Source: Symbiodinium natans
Lineage: Eukaryota > Sar > Dinophyceae > Suessiales > Symbiodiniaceae
DNA: 64,000 nucleotides
Reading direction: 5' to 3'
Assembly (NCBI GenBank): GCA_905221605.1
Contig: CAJNDS010000038.1
Span: forward strand, 92,526 to 156,525
The notes beneath the pieces were generated by a model. The model saw only the letters and a list, made by a program, of their open reading frames with translations. It was not told the DNA's origin and made no database searches. The position numbers and the translations under genes were made by a program. This document shows positions 24,131 to 34,501 of this stretch, one piece after another (position 1 is the stretch's first letter; each line of letters opens with the position of its first letter).

Positions 24131-24265
24131 CAAGGTGGGCGCCGACATCTTTTTCAACGCGCCTGAGCTGAGAAGTCTGTTTGTCGTCGATGGGTCCGCC
24201 TGCAATGGCCGAGTCAGCTTCAGAATGTGCTGAAGCATGCTGAAGCCTTTCGCGTCTGACGGCAG

Positions 24266-27200
24266 GTGAGCTTTGCCATCGAGCTCGTTTGGAACATGTA
24301 CTCTTTCTGGCTGTGTCGCTTCTGGAAGCTCGGCTTTACACCTGGACTCCTGTTTTCAGCAAAAGTGTCTTTCAGCTTTGGTTCTGACGCTTGTGGGGCA
24401 TTCACCAGAAAGGGCGTAGACCTCTTCTTCTTAGCTATCGCAACAGGGCAAACGTTGCTTGCAGATGCGCCCTCGCTGCTTTCGATGGTTTTGTTCCAAA
24501 TGCGCCCTTGTATGTGAACTTCCTCCTGCGAACTTGTCACCAGCAAATGCCACATCAACATTAAGCCGTACCGAGCCTCGGACCATGACTCGTGACTGAC
24601 TAATGTTACTATTGAAGTGGACATGTCGCGGATGTCCTGCATTGTTGCCCTTTTCGCATCCTTTTGCTCAGCTCTCTCGCTACAAATTTGAACTGCAGCT
24701 TTGGCTTTCTCGCCCCCCGAATTCCCTCGTCTCCTTCCTCCTCCTCGGCTACCTTTAGTGAACTAGTTTCTACCCACCCCACCGTGCACAAACCTCAAAC
24801 TATCAGTGGTGTTCCTTGCAGATCCGCACGCGCTAGCCGGTCAAGCATAGTCTTTGGGTGGTTGGAAGTTAGAAAAACGGAGAAGTGAAAGAAGTAGCAG
24901 ATGCAAGTTATTTGACCGGAATGTCATGATCGGCGTTTCGTGTTCTTCTTGTCATGCGGTACAGTGGATTCCACATCAAATACAAGAAGGTATCGTTGGT
25001 CAACCGCCTTTCATTTGGCACTTCCAAGCCTCTTAAGCTCGTATGGGGCCCTGATGCGATGACTGTCCAAGGAAGTCAGCCTGGAATGTCTTTGACGTGA
25101 TCGTTGTGACCATCGGACCGGAACGCAGAGTAGGGCTTTTGGGCGGAACCAGGGATTTTGAGAGCTTCAGCGAGGACTGATGAACTTGGCGGTCTCGGAC
25201 CTGCCTGGGCCTCTAAGCCTGCTCCGCCCGCGTCCCAGAGCAGAGAGTCGCGCGGCCCTTCCGTACAGTGGTATGATGGACATTAGTACTTTCAAAAAGC
25301 ACTATATTGCCACATGGTTGTATTTTCACATGGAAGCCATCGATTTTGTTGTTTTGGTTTCTGCACGGTGCGGCATTGCTGTGTCTCAAGGCATGATGCG
25401 GGTCCCTGGGCTGCAAGGAAGACAAGTGCTCTTCCCCTCACCTCGTTTCCTCGCGCTGTTCCTGTCTCTTCTGCCTATATAAGTGGATTCAAGCGCCGGC
25501 GCCTGTGCGGCTGAGGCCTTCAGAGTCTTCCGGCTCTTCAAGCGCGTGGAGCCGGCTCCTTGGGGACCCATACGGGGCGCTTGCTCTGCTGTGTCTCGAG
25601 GGTCCCGGCGTGTTGCGCCTCATGACTCATGAGTCTCATGAGTGATCCAGAGCTGGGCATTGCCCCTCAAGCTGCTGTTTGAGGTCGCTGCACAAGATCA
25701 TGAAGTCCCTTTCGAAGGCTGTGCCTGGAGTCTCCAATGCGTCCCATGGCCAACACTGACGAGGGGCGAGCACAGGAGAACACACGGGAGTGCTCCCTTT
25801 TTTTGTGTAGGGCAATATGTTGTGACACATTGCCGTATTCAAGTACCAGTAGCAGGTTGGAGTATTTACAGCGCATTTAGCTAGTCTATGACGCCAATTA
25901 TATATATATATATATACATATATAAACTGGCATCTTCACAGTGCAAACTAGTATAGTAACATAAAGTACGTTCTGCAGAGCAGATCATAAGTGTGAGCCC
26001 TCTGGCGGCCCTGAGGTGCTTAATCCTCCTCCTCGTGATGTCCATCTATGCGATATTAGGCAAAGGATGCAAAGAGTTGATGCCTTAGGTCTTAGGTTGC
26101 TTTTTTTGTTTGTATGTGACACTGTGTCTTTTTGTTGGTGGGGCCCTAAACCCTCAGATCGGTTTCTCGCCAATTCTGTGGTTAGACCCCTAAACCCAAC
26201 ACCCCAAAAGACCTAAGCCCTGAAACCTTCAAGCCTTACGACCCTAAATCCCTTAAACCCTCAACTCTAGAAACGTCTTGGACCCTGAACACCCCTTCGC
26301 CCTGCACCCGAAACCCTCAACCCGGAAGGCCCGCGTCCCTAAACCCTGAACCCTGGAGGCCCAGCTGAGCTCTCAAGCCCTGAACGTTTGCGCGCTCTCA
26401 CGATGCAGTCTGAAGTTTGTGTGTGTGTGTGTGTGTGTTTGCGGATTGGAGGTGTGGAGTTCTTTGGGACCTTTGCCAACGGTGGCAACTACACCAACGA
26501 GTGTCCTGAACGATGATGTCGCATGAGCATGGAAGTGCATGACGTGAAGGATGACTAGTTAACTAGTTGATTCCACGCGGAGTGGTTCAGCCTTGCTTAG
26601 GTTGGGGCAGGTTGTGGAAATCATCACCGCCAGGGATGCTTGTCTGGAGTTTACTTCGGCTTGGGCTCTTCCAGCACATCACTTGTCTGAGGAGTTGCCG
26701 TTTGGGGACGAGAACTTCGGTAACTTCCACCGATCCCTCTATACCATGTTCCAGGTCTTGACAGGCAGGGTCCAGGGTCTGACTCTTGAGTCTCCTGAGG
26801 CGCTGGGAGGGTGGAACAGTGTGGATCGAACCGAAGGCGAATCGTGGTCGGAGGTGGTCACGAGGCCCATGCTGCACACCACCGACTTCACGCAGGCAAG
26901 GAGACAACGCATCTCTCTGAGCCTGGGAAATGCGTTAGGGCTTCATGTGTGAGACAGGCCGCGGGCAGCTCGGCAGTTTGCAGGAAAGGCAAAATTGAGG
27001 AGGGAGAAGTGTTGTCACAGCTTGGTCCTATTTTTAGGAGGGGCGATGTGTCCCTTCTCTCGGATGGGCCGGGCGGTCCCCGAGCGTGGCTTAGCAGCTA
27101 AGGCACTTCCTTGTTCTTCGTCTCCTTCTATCTGGTGAATGGTTCCATGGCCTGTCTTGTAAGAATTCAAGAATTCAAGCTGACAGAGACTTTAAACAAA

Positions 27201-27350
27201 CGGACTTGGCATTCTTTCGAACAGTTTTGAAGGGCTCTTTCGCTCCGAGGTGTGGTGCTCATCAACGTTGTGATCGCAGTGTTGCTGGAGAAAATGGTGG
27301 ACGACGAGGTGTGGGGCGATGGGAGCCTGAGCGCAGCAGAGTCTGAGTCC
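24266..27350 (+). CDS. voltage-gated cation channel (Ion_trans domain), S2 to S6
   Basis: A plasma-membrane pore-forming channel. Exons in order: 24266-24332, S2 (SFAIELVWNMYSFWLCRFWK); 25080-25115, S3 (WNVFDVIVVTIG); 25175-about 25227 (LMNLAVSDLPGPLSLLR); 25516-25550, S4 (AFRVFRLFKRV, Arg/Lys every third residue); 25684-25740, S4-S5 linker (LHKIMKSLSKAVPGVSNA); 26016-26059, S5 (LILLLVMSIYAIL); 26452-about 26512 (GVEFFGTFANGGNYTN); about 26660-26764, pore helix (ENFGNFHRSLYTMFQVLTG); 26837-26895 (ESWSEVVTRPML, filter Glu); 27103-27141 (SLFFVSFYLVN); and from 27250, S6 (GVVLINVVIAVLLEKMVDDE). The joins keep phase, e.g. ACAG+GCGAATCG gives TGES, except between 26895 and 27103, where an exon is probably missing. 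S1 was not found. Several donors are GC and the one after 25115 is GA. Only one domain is seen, so a one-domain or divergent channel is likely. Selectivity (Na+ or Ca2+) is not decided. Confidence 0.9.
25893..25925. repeat. (TA)n microsatellite in channel intron
   Basis: A run of alternating T and A lies between the S4-S5 linker exon and the S5 exon. Confidence 0.9.
26150..26380 (-). repeat. degenerate CCCTAAA-type repeats in channel intron
   Basis: Loose CCCTAAAC, CCCTGAAC and CCCTCAAC units are mixed with other sequence between the two S5 exons. They are far more eroded than the 8-kb and 62-kb clusters. Confidence 0.7.
26418..26438. repeat. (GT)n microsatellite
   Basis: About ten GT units end 13 bases before the acceptor of the exon starting at 26452, so the tract forms part of that intron's 3' end in place of a usual pyrimidine tract. 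Confidence 0.85.
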
Positions 27351-28255
27351 AGAAAAGCAGCATGCTGCGTCAGAAGCACGAGCCAAGCGAAGAGCCGGAG
27401 GCAGGGAGTCCCAAGAGTCAAGACCACTTTCGTCAAAACCCCCCGTTTAGTTTCTCTCATCTGCCATGGCCGCAAGGCATCTGCAACGGTTTCTGAAGCC
27501 GAGACAGAGAACAGGTTTCACGTGAGCCTTCAAAGTCACTTTCCTGCACCCGCATGTGCCGACCATGCCTCTCTTGTTCATCAGCGGATAGAAGTTTGAG
27601 AGCTGTTACAAGTTTTAGCAGAAAATAAGAGGAGGAAATACCCACAGAAATACCTGGCACTCCTCTGAGCCTCATGAGCAAAGGTGCGCATGTGGATCCC
27701 CTCCAGGTCGCGGGCCCAAACCTGCAGGAAAGAAGCCATAAAAACGCCTCTCTCTCGATCTCTGTCCTAGCTCCCAACTGAGGCCAAGAAGCCGTCTCAG
27801 CTGCTGGTGCCAGCCGCGATGAAGCCGAAAGCCGTGAACGGAGCCAGCATTCAGCATGTGGTGAATGGAGGCGCGAAGCAGCCGTTTCACTGCGAAGCCT
27901 TGGTGGCTCTAGGAACCGCTACGCTACACGTGAGAGGGCATTGGCAAGCATGCTCCCTTCTACCGTACCAGCAGATTCTGGACTGGACGGTGGCTTCTGC
28001 TAGTAAAGCGACACCTAAAGAAGGTATTCCCTGCGCGTCTGACCCCCCACTCAATGTGTCAGGTGCAGAGCTGCCGAAAGTGACCGGAAAGGTCCCAACC
28101 TGAGCCAAAAAAAGGCCAATTACGTCTTGAAGTTCAAGGTATTCCAGTTCCAGTGTTTCGTGATGCAAGTACTTCGGCATACAGCTTCGCGCCTCTGGGG
28201 ATTTTGTGGATGTATATATACAGTTACATGTACACACACATATATAAATATGCTA
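27351..28255 (+). other. downstream of S6, no certain exon
   Basis: The frame after S6 stays open to 27599 and includes SLSAAESESRKAA, but the donor is unknown (GAG then GTGTGG near 27308 is a candidate). A second open block, 27807-28103, begins with Ala/Lys/Val-rich sequence. Neither is recognised. The region ends in (TA)-rich sequence at the transposon edge. Confidence 0.35.
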
Positions 28256-29639
28256 CCCCCCCCCCCCAGAAGAATCTACCTTTAAAGGTTTTATCGCGTC
28301 GTATATGGTTGAACGATCACGAGATTAATTTCCCAGAATTACATGGTTGAACGATCACGAGATTAACTTCCCAGAATTACATTTTCAGGTCTTATGGCGT
28401 TGTGTGTGGTTGAGCTATTGCCATGTCAGATGCCATTTTCATATCTTATATATGGCGTTGCGTGTGGTCGAATTATTGCGATGTCAGACGCATGAATTTT
28501 ACCTGCGAGCGCGGTTGGTCTGGATTGGATAGAGAATATGGACTACCGAGACGCCATATCCTGTGGGGCGAAGGAAGCCTACGACAAGAACTTTCTCATG
28601 ACATGGGAGCATAGCTCTCCGCATGCCAGCCACAAGTCCTTACTGCGATTCCAGTATTCATACTGGGCGCTTCGCAGCTTGGCTCTCAGCAAGGAGCTAC
28701 CGGCTTTCGTGTGCTGATTCACACGCACACGTTCCTTTAGGAATCTCCAACACCGGTCTATGACCTGCGTGCCGGACTTCACTGTGATTGTCTTGTTCTT
28801 TGTGCCGGGCAGCTTATGCTTGACGATGCGGACATAGTGGGGCTGCACCCAACGCGTCTTCCCATTGACCTTGACCTGCTTTTTGCAGTGCACCACCCGA
28901 TCATGAAGAACCCCGTCGAGCTTGAGTTTGTAGCTTTTGGCTGAGTCAGTATGCAAGATAATCTTGCGACCGGACAAAAGCTTGGCACCCATGGTCTTCC
29001 ACTCGACCTTTCGGATTGCTCCCGGGCCCGGGGCACGCTTTACCGTGATCTTGGGCGTGAGCTTGCACAAGGTCAACGTCTCAGGACAGCCTCGCTGGAC
29101 TACACCCGCCCATTGCTCCCACATCATTGTGGCCTTTGGGGACTTGATGAGGTGCTTGTACTCCACGTCTTTAGAGATGTCCCGCTTGTCGAACGTTCAC
29201 AGGTCTTGGGCTCTACTGAGTAAGATGAGGACATCTTGGATGATCTTTCAGGGGGGGGGGGGGGGGGTGGTTCAGAGGTCCTGGGGCCAAACCCCCCCCA
29301 ACCCCCTCCCCCCCCCTCCCTCCCTCCATCCTGCTTATAAGCAACCCCAGTGCTTACAAGCAACCCAGCTGCTTATAAACAAGACACACACTTAAAAAAA
29401 AACTTACACCGCACTCTCAGCATATAGGAGAATGATATAGGAAATCATATCCTACACATACATAAGGACGAAGACCATGACTTAAAAAAGAAAAAGATAA
29501 CTTAAGCTAAGAAATTAAAATAGAGATATGTTAAACCCCCACCCTCTGGCTGAAAAGAAAAAACAACTCAAGCTAATAGATTAAAGTATAGATATGTTAA
29601 ACCCCCACCCTCTGGAGGTAGATTCTCCAGGGGGGGGGG
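28256..29639 (-). mobile_element. DNA transposon with C-rich terminal inverted repeats
   Basis: The left end (28256-28280) is a C-run followed by AGAAGAATCTACC. The right end (29617-29639) is GGTAGATTCTCCAG followed by a G-run. These are inverted repeats with two mismatches next to the C-run. TA precedes the left C-run and follows the right G-run, which would be a TA target duplication. The element is about 1.38 kb and carries one minus-strand transposase remnant. Its left part has a 40-bp direct duplication (about 28303 and 28343, motif GAACGATCACGAGATTAA). Its right part has a 60-bp duplication (ATATGTTAAACCCCCACCCT at about 29526 and 29592). Family by transposase: ISXO2/IS1595, the group that includes eukaryotic Merlin. 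TA duplications are not usual for Merlin, so the ends need checking. Confidence 0.7.
28579..29196 (-). pseudogene. ISXO2/IS1595-like DDE transposase, N-terminally truncated
   Basis: The minus-strand frame is open from an upstream TGA at 29197-29199 down to the stop at 28579 and has no ATG at its start. It reads DKRDISKDVEYKHLIKSPKA at the N-terminus. It then has a HTDSAKSYKL motif, which would supply the second catalytic Asp, followed by HDRVVHCKKQ and WVQPHYVRIV, and a QVIDRCWRFLKERVRVNQH block corresponding to the third acidic position and the W..LK signature. The expected first catalytic Asp block is missing, so this copy should not be active by itself. The last ~40 residues are basic and typical for the family. 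Confidence 0.8.
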
Positions 29640-30250
29640 TACCATAAATATATATCTCTATGTATACGAATATTGCGGATTGTTGTGCTTTCGGGCTGGC
29701 ATTGTTTGTGTGGCTAGCCAAGGCCATATAGTAACAATGTTTGCGGAGAGGGTGGAGCAGCAGAGCTGCATGAGTCAATGATGCAATGAATAATTCTGCG
29801 GATCTAGCGGCGCAGAGCTGATACGGAAAAGAAAGTCAACATTAGGCGCCAACCCACAAAACCTAAAGGCATCTACACTCGACACCTCAGGACATGAATC
29901 CATCGTCCCTTGTACCTTTCAAAGTTAAACTTAAGCCCAGCTGCAGGCCAGTGCGAATCTGAGCATTGCAGCCATGGAAGCAGACTTCCACAGCCTGTGC
30001 CTCAGCCACTCGAGAGAGTCATGGACACGGCGTAAACCCAGAAGCAGGAACACGTCAGGAGTGAAGAGGGGGATGCGACATGACATAATTTGACATAATG
30101 ATACAAGTTGTTTCGTCGAATTCCCCGTGTCGTGCTTGATCCGAAGCCTGCAGGCTTGAGGGCGGACATGAAGCCTGTCTGCAACGAGATATTGACAACT
30201 GCCAGTGGCCACGAAACTGACTAAACTACCCAAGCTCCACGAAGTCCTGA
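29640..30250. other. no gene seen
   Basis: Starts with TA-rich sequence beside the transposon. Open frames on both strands lack motifs. Confidence 0.5.
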
Positions 30251-30381
30251 AAGGTCCAAGATCCAGTCGCAGATGGAGCTTCTCATGAAGGAGGTTGGAC
30301 TGTCCATGAAGCCGCTACAGGACACCATGACGCGGCATGAGCATTCCCTGGTGTTTCGGTCGACGGTGAAGCAGAAGTAAG
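30250..30381 (+). CDS. coiled-coil exon, possibly the channel's C-terminal tail
   Basis: The frame reads SKIQSQMELLMKEVGLSMKP then LQDTMTRHEHSLVFRSTVKQ and a TAA at 30378-30380. A short amphipathic coiled coil followed by a stop fits a terminal exon. Linking it to the channel is an inference; the transposon would then lie in an intron of that gene. Confidence 0.4.
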
Positions 30382-30389
30382 CTGCTCGG

Positions 30390-31500
30390 GATGTGAGAGC
30401 GGCTACGAACGCAGAAGTGCAAGATACCTGTCTCATGTTGCATGCCTGCCGGTCCTGCCAAGCAGAGCCGGCTTCATAGGTTCAGTGGCCTTGCCAGTAT
30501 GGCAAGACAGTAAGACAACTTGTGCTGCTGCGAGCAGTACGTGCTAACCCCCCCACTGCAAGCACCGCGCATGGATCTCTGTGATATGACATTATGAGTT
30601 CATGCAACTGTTGGTGATTCCCACTCAAGTGAAGAGCCGTCCCTCGACAAGACCTCTCTCAAAGGCTTCCCATGAAAACATGAGAACTAATTCCGTCGTG
30701 ACTGTCCTGACCTTGTCCAGCGGCTGCTTTGCACGTAAATGTACCAGGCTTCGACCCTTTCATAGCTCTCCGAGAGAAAAAGCTCGTTAGAGGGGAGATG
30801 GAGAAGGCTGATGGGAGGGATATTGTTTAGCCCTGTGGCGCCGTTCGGTTCGCTGCCAGAGGCTGCCGTTTGATTCGACACATCCTAGGCTTAGATCGAC
30901 CGAAGACTCATAGAGACGAAGAGCCAAACACCGAACTACTCAGTCTTCAACTGCACACTTAAGAGAAAACATGTTGAACCCTTGAGCCGAGGCTCAACGA
31001 CCACAAAGCTTCTCTGCTGGAGCTGGAGGTGCCTTCAGAGTCATAGTAGCCTTTTGGGCCCATTCCACACTTCGTACTTGCTCTCGTTTGTCGCGGGCCT
31101 TATGACGCGCTTCAGTGGGAGTCGCTGTCCACAGGAATGCGTTGAGCGCTTGCACGGCGGGCCCCTTAGCAGCTCTCAAGAAGCAACGTTGCACGGAGCG
31201 CATCTATGAAGCGAGTAGAGGGCGTGATGGCGCGATGCATCTTTCAAGGGAACCATGGTGCCATTTGAAAGTACGGTGCCATGTTGGCTTACAATCTGTT
31301 CAGCAAGGCCGGCGCGTGGACATCGATGCACTGCTTCAGGTGGAGCGACATCGGGTACAGGCGCCGAGAATGTCTGAGACATTTCCGGGATCTGAGAATC
31401 GAGGGGAGAGTGGACTGGAGAGTGGGACATCAGGAGCTGCAAGCTGAACTCAGCTTGGGCCTCGGATGATGGGTATGGCACGGTTTGACGGTCGCGGGTT
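30390..31500. other. no certain gene
   Basis: Several open frames on both strands lack motifs. The + strand frame 31281-31469 (RWSDIGYRRRECLRHFRDLR then LQAELSLGLG) could be an exon but is not recognised. Confidence 0.4.
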
Positions 31501-31514
31501 CTCTCCATCCTGTA

Positions 31515-32463
31515 GCCAGGCTTTTGCAAAGAGCAGGTGAAGGAACTCCAGCGGACTCTGAAGGACGAGCCCTGGCCCAGGGCTTGCCAGATGTATCAAG
31601 ATGTTTTCAAGTAGTATCGGGTAGAGCTCCGTGCAAACCCACTCTGTGCACGTCACAACGCCACAGCTGCAAAGCTGCCACATGCACATCGATCCGGCGC
31701 GCTGCAGGAGTCCTACGTTCAGCAGTTCGAGGCTTCGCAGAAGAGAGAGGAGTTCCTCCAGCTTGCTTGCGCAATGTTGCACAATAATTTAACAAGAATA
31801 CAAGTCCATCTGAGTGACAGACACCGCGAATCAAGACGAATCTCAAGCCTTCAGCACTGCGCCGGGCATGCGTGCCAGGCTCGAAAGCCACTTCAGCAAG
31901 CTCGTGGAGGCGACCTTGGGAAGATTTCGGTTTTCGATATCACAGCTGTGCTTTGCTTGAGTTTTTTGTTCCGGCATCCGGGCAGCGTCGTCGGCTGTCC
32001 TTGTGACAGGAGCTGCACCGCATGAAAGCTGACAAAGAAGGCAATCCTGCCACAAACCCTGGTCATGAAGCTTGCCAGCCCTGTGTAGCACTGTACCCTG
32101 TACCGGAAGTGCTGGACCTGAAGGTCTCGAAGGACAGATCCCTCAGCTGCGGAACGAGCTGAAGGCCGCTGTAATTTTCACCGCATTCAGATGCCGGGGG
32201 GGCCACTGGAAGCGGGGTGAGCCAAGGAGGCCCGGGCACTCAACGTGGACAGAGAGCCGCTCGGACACAAGTTTGAGGACTCCGCTGACTCTGCGTTGCC
32301 AGATCAGGCTCTCTCTCCCTCTCCCTTTCTCTCTCTCTCTCTCTCTCTCTCTTTTTAAGTTTCTGAGGTCCCGCTTGGCAGAGGCCACCGGCGAGCTGTC
32401 GCTTGCAGAGGAGGTCATCGACGTGGCCCGGCTAGCTTTAGTCACTTCAGTGTTCGAGCCCTA
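31515..32463 (+). CDS. coiled-coil exons, unknown protein
   Basis: Blocks on the + strand are about 31519-31575 (CKEQVKELQRTLKDEPWPR), 31690-31775 (GALQESYVQQFEASQKREEF), 31860-31930 (MRARLESHFSKLVEATLGRF), about 32138-32170 (QLRNELKAA) and 32355-32463 (FLRSRLAEATGELSLAEEVI to a TAA). The composition is that of an alpha-helical coiled coil. A (CT)n tract at 32325-32352 ends just before the last block and could act as the polypyrimidine tract. No domain recognised. Confidence 0.45.
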
Positions 32464-32555
32464 AGGCTAGAAGCGAATTATTTTCTTTCTTTCTTTCCTT
32501 CTTTCCTTCTTCTTTTTTCTCCTCTTTCCCCGGGGGGTCGACCTTGTTCTCGCTG

Positions 32556-32860
32556 CATGCCGAGAAAGGACATCACAAGCTCCAAGCTGGTGGGCCTCCG
32601 CCGCTTCTTCGAGCCCGGGACCTGTGGGCTCCTTCTCCAACAGCACAGAAACAAGATGATTCAGATGACATCACGATGCATCGCGCCAGGCATTACAACC
32701 TGCCGGCCGTCTGCTTGTGGCTCGGAGGGCCGGAGGGCTGGAGGGGCGACCAGGGCTGAGTCCTGAAGTGGGCAACAAATGCCATCTGCAGCCAAGGCCT
32801 GTCGCTTTTCCGGAAGGCTGCTCAATGGTTTGATCTGGTGGAGACGTGCAAGGAACAAGT
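32556..32860 (+). other. possible exon, unknown
   Basis: The + strand frame reads RKDITSSKLVGLRRFFEPGT then CGLLLQQHRNKM. It is preceded by a pyrimidine-rich stretch (32480-32530). Unrecognised. Confidence 0.25.
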
Positions 32861-32879
32861 TGCGTAAGTGGCACGCAAA

Positions 32880-32985
32880 AAATATATGTATATATATATA
32901 TACATATATATATATATCTATCGATCGATCTATCTATCTATCTACGTGTATGTGACATATATGCACATATATATATATACACGTG
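32880..32985. repeat. TA/ATCT microsatellite
   Basis: (TA)n grades into (ATCT)n and back to (TA)n. Similar sequence recurs at 34085-34190. Confidence 0.9.
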
Positions 32986-32999
32986 CAAACAGATATCTG

Positions 33000-33555
33000 C
33001 GTAGGGCGCACCGCGCAGTGTGCACTGGTGTCAGCCTTGTATTCAGCGGTTGATTCCACTTTGCCGAATTCTCGGTCAGACGATGCTAGAAAAGGCCCAG
33101 CGGGGGGCAAAGAGTTTTTGAAGAAACAAGAAGACGAGTAATGGGGCGACAAAGATACAGCAAATTCAAAGGGTAGACCCTAAAGTGATGGCACGTGAAG
33201 GATAGCTTGCATGTAGAGCCGAGGTTCGGGTCGCGCTTAACTCAAAGTAGGGTTGATACCCCAAGGAACGCCACCGAAATAGCAACTTGACGTTAAAGCG
33301 ATTAGCCAAGAAGACCTCGTAGAAGAGGCCCGGACCTGAACCGAGATTTAAGTTGTGTCATTCTCGTGCGAAAGACAAAAGAAATATTGAAGAGGTGACG
33401 GCTTCAGCGTGTGTGAGCCCCTGAAAGTGCCTAAAACCTCATCTCTCGACAGGTGGTGGAGCTACAGTGAGCCTGGCATGGACATTAGCAGTTGTGGTAG
33501 GTGCTTCAAGGCTTTGTGGCTTTATGGTCCTTGAAAACGCCCTGTCAGAAACCAG
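33000..33555. other. no gene seen
   Basis: AT/GC-balanced sequence with many stops in all frames. A short RQVVELQ block near 33450 before GTGAGC may be a small exon. Confidence 0.4.
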
Positions 33556-33744
33556 CTGCGGACGCGAAGCCGGCACAGCTTGCGGCTCAGTGCCTTACGA
33601 AGAAAGGGCCTTGCCCTGATTCACACTGTTGAAGCTCTGAAGACTCTGAAGTTCGCCGTCGGAGGCCAGACGAGCTTGGCGCCAATGCCCTACAAGTACC
33701 AATATGTTCCAATTGCGACCAGAATCCTTAGAAGCCAACGCTGA
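33556..33744 (+). CDS. terminal exon, unknown protein
   Basis: After an AG at 33554-33555 the frame reads LRTRSRHSLRLSALRRKGLA, then HTVEALKTLKFAVGGQTSLA and PMPYKYQYVPIATRILRSQR, ending in TGA at 33742-33744 (63 codons with stop). Composition is protein-like throughout. No ATG is needed because the block begins at an acceptor. Family unknown. Confidence 0.5.
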   Translation: MRTRSRHSLRLSALRRKGLALIHTVEALKTLKFAVGGQTSLAPMPYKYQYVPIATRILRSQR

Positions 33745-34084
33745 TGTTGCGAGCTGAGGGACACTCCTCGCTCGCCCCAGTTAGATCGGCCCGGTGCCCG
33801 GCGCTTCGAAGTTGGGACGTCGGGGAAGAGGACAGCATATGGGTCTCTGTGAAAGGACTCGGGCCATCGAGAGCGAGGCCGCACGGGCACAGAGTGTTGC
33901 TAGCTGTCTGGTTACTGCTTGGTTACTGCTAGTTGCCAGAAATCTTCCACTGCAGTGGCATCCCGGGGGCATCTTTTCCTGAGGTGCGGCAGCTTGGGAC
34001 AGTAACACGATGCAGCCTCCAGGGATACGTCGAGGGACGGGGTGCCAAGTCAAGCCGCGGTCAGATGCGTGTGCGTAACATGTA

Positions 34085-34190
34085 CTAATGGTAATATATC
34101 TGTATATGCATATGTATCTATATGTATGTATATATATATGGATATATATATCTATGTATATATATATATATATCTGTATACATACATTCA
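34085..34190. repeat. TA-rich microsatellite
   Basis: TATATG/TATATC variants, with ATCTGTATA and ATCTATGTATA motifs. Confidence 0.9.
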
Positions 34191-34393
34191 CAGTGCTCGG
34201 ACTTACCTCACGGAGCCCCCTTTCAACTGGCAGGCCTGAACATGGATCAGGTCACTTCCAGCATGGTCGTGCAGGCTGGGACTTGACGGATGTCAAGGAG
34301 CAAAAGCAAAACCGAGGAACCGTTAACCACTTTAACCTTGCTGCACGAAGCGACCTTTAAATTGTTTTGATTTTGGTGCTCGGCAATTCTCAG

Positions 34394-34501
34394 GTGGTGC
34401 TTGCGCTCTTGGGCTTGGACCTGGGGAAAACGTCTTGCGACGCGGCGCGCTTTGTGTGTCTGCTGGCGGCACCCCCGGCCTGGGAGCAGCTGGACCGTTG
34501 A
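34394..34501 (+). CDS. possible exon, unknown protein
   Basis: After CAG the frame reads VVLALLGLDLGKTSCDAARF then VCLLAAPPAWEQLDR and a TGA at 34499-34501. A Leu/Ala-rich helical start suggests a membrane or buried segment. No family recognised. Confidence 0.4.
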   Translation: MVLALLGLDLGKTSCDAARFVCLLAAPPAWEQLDR

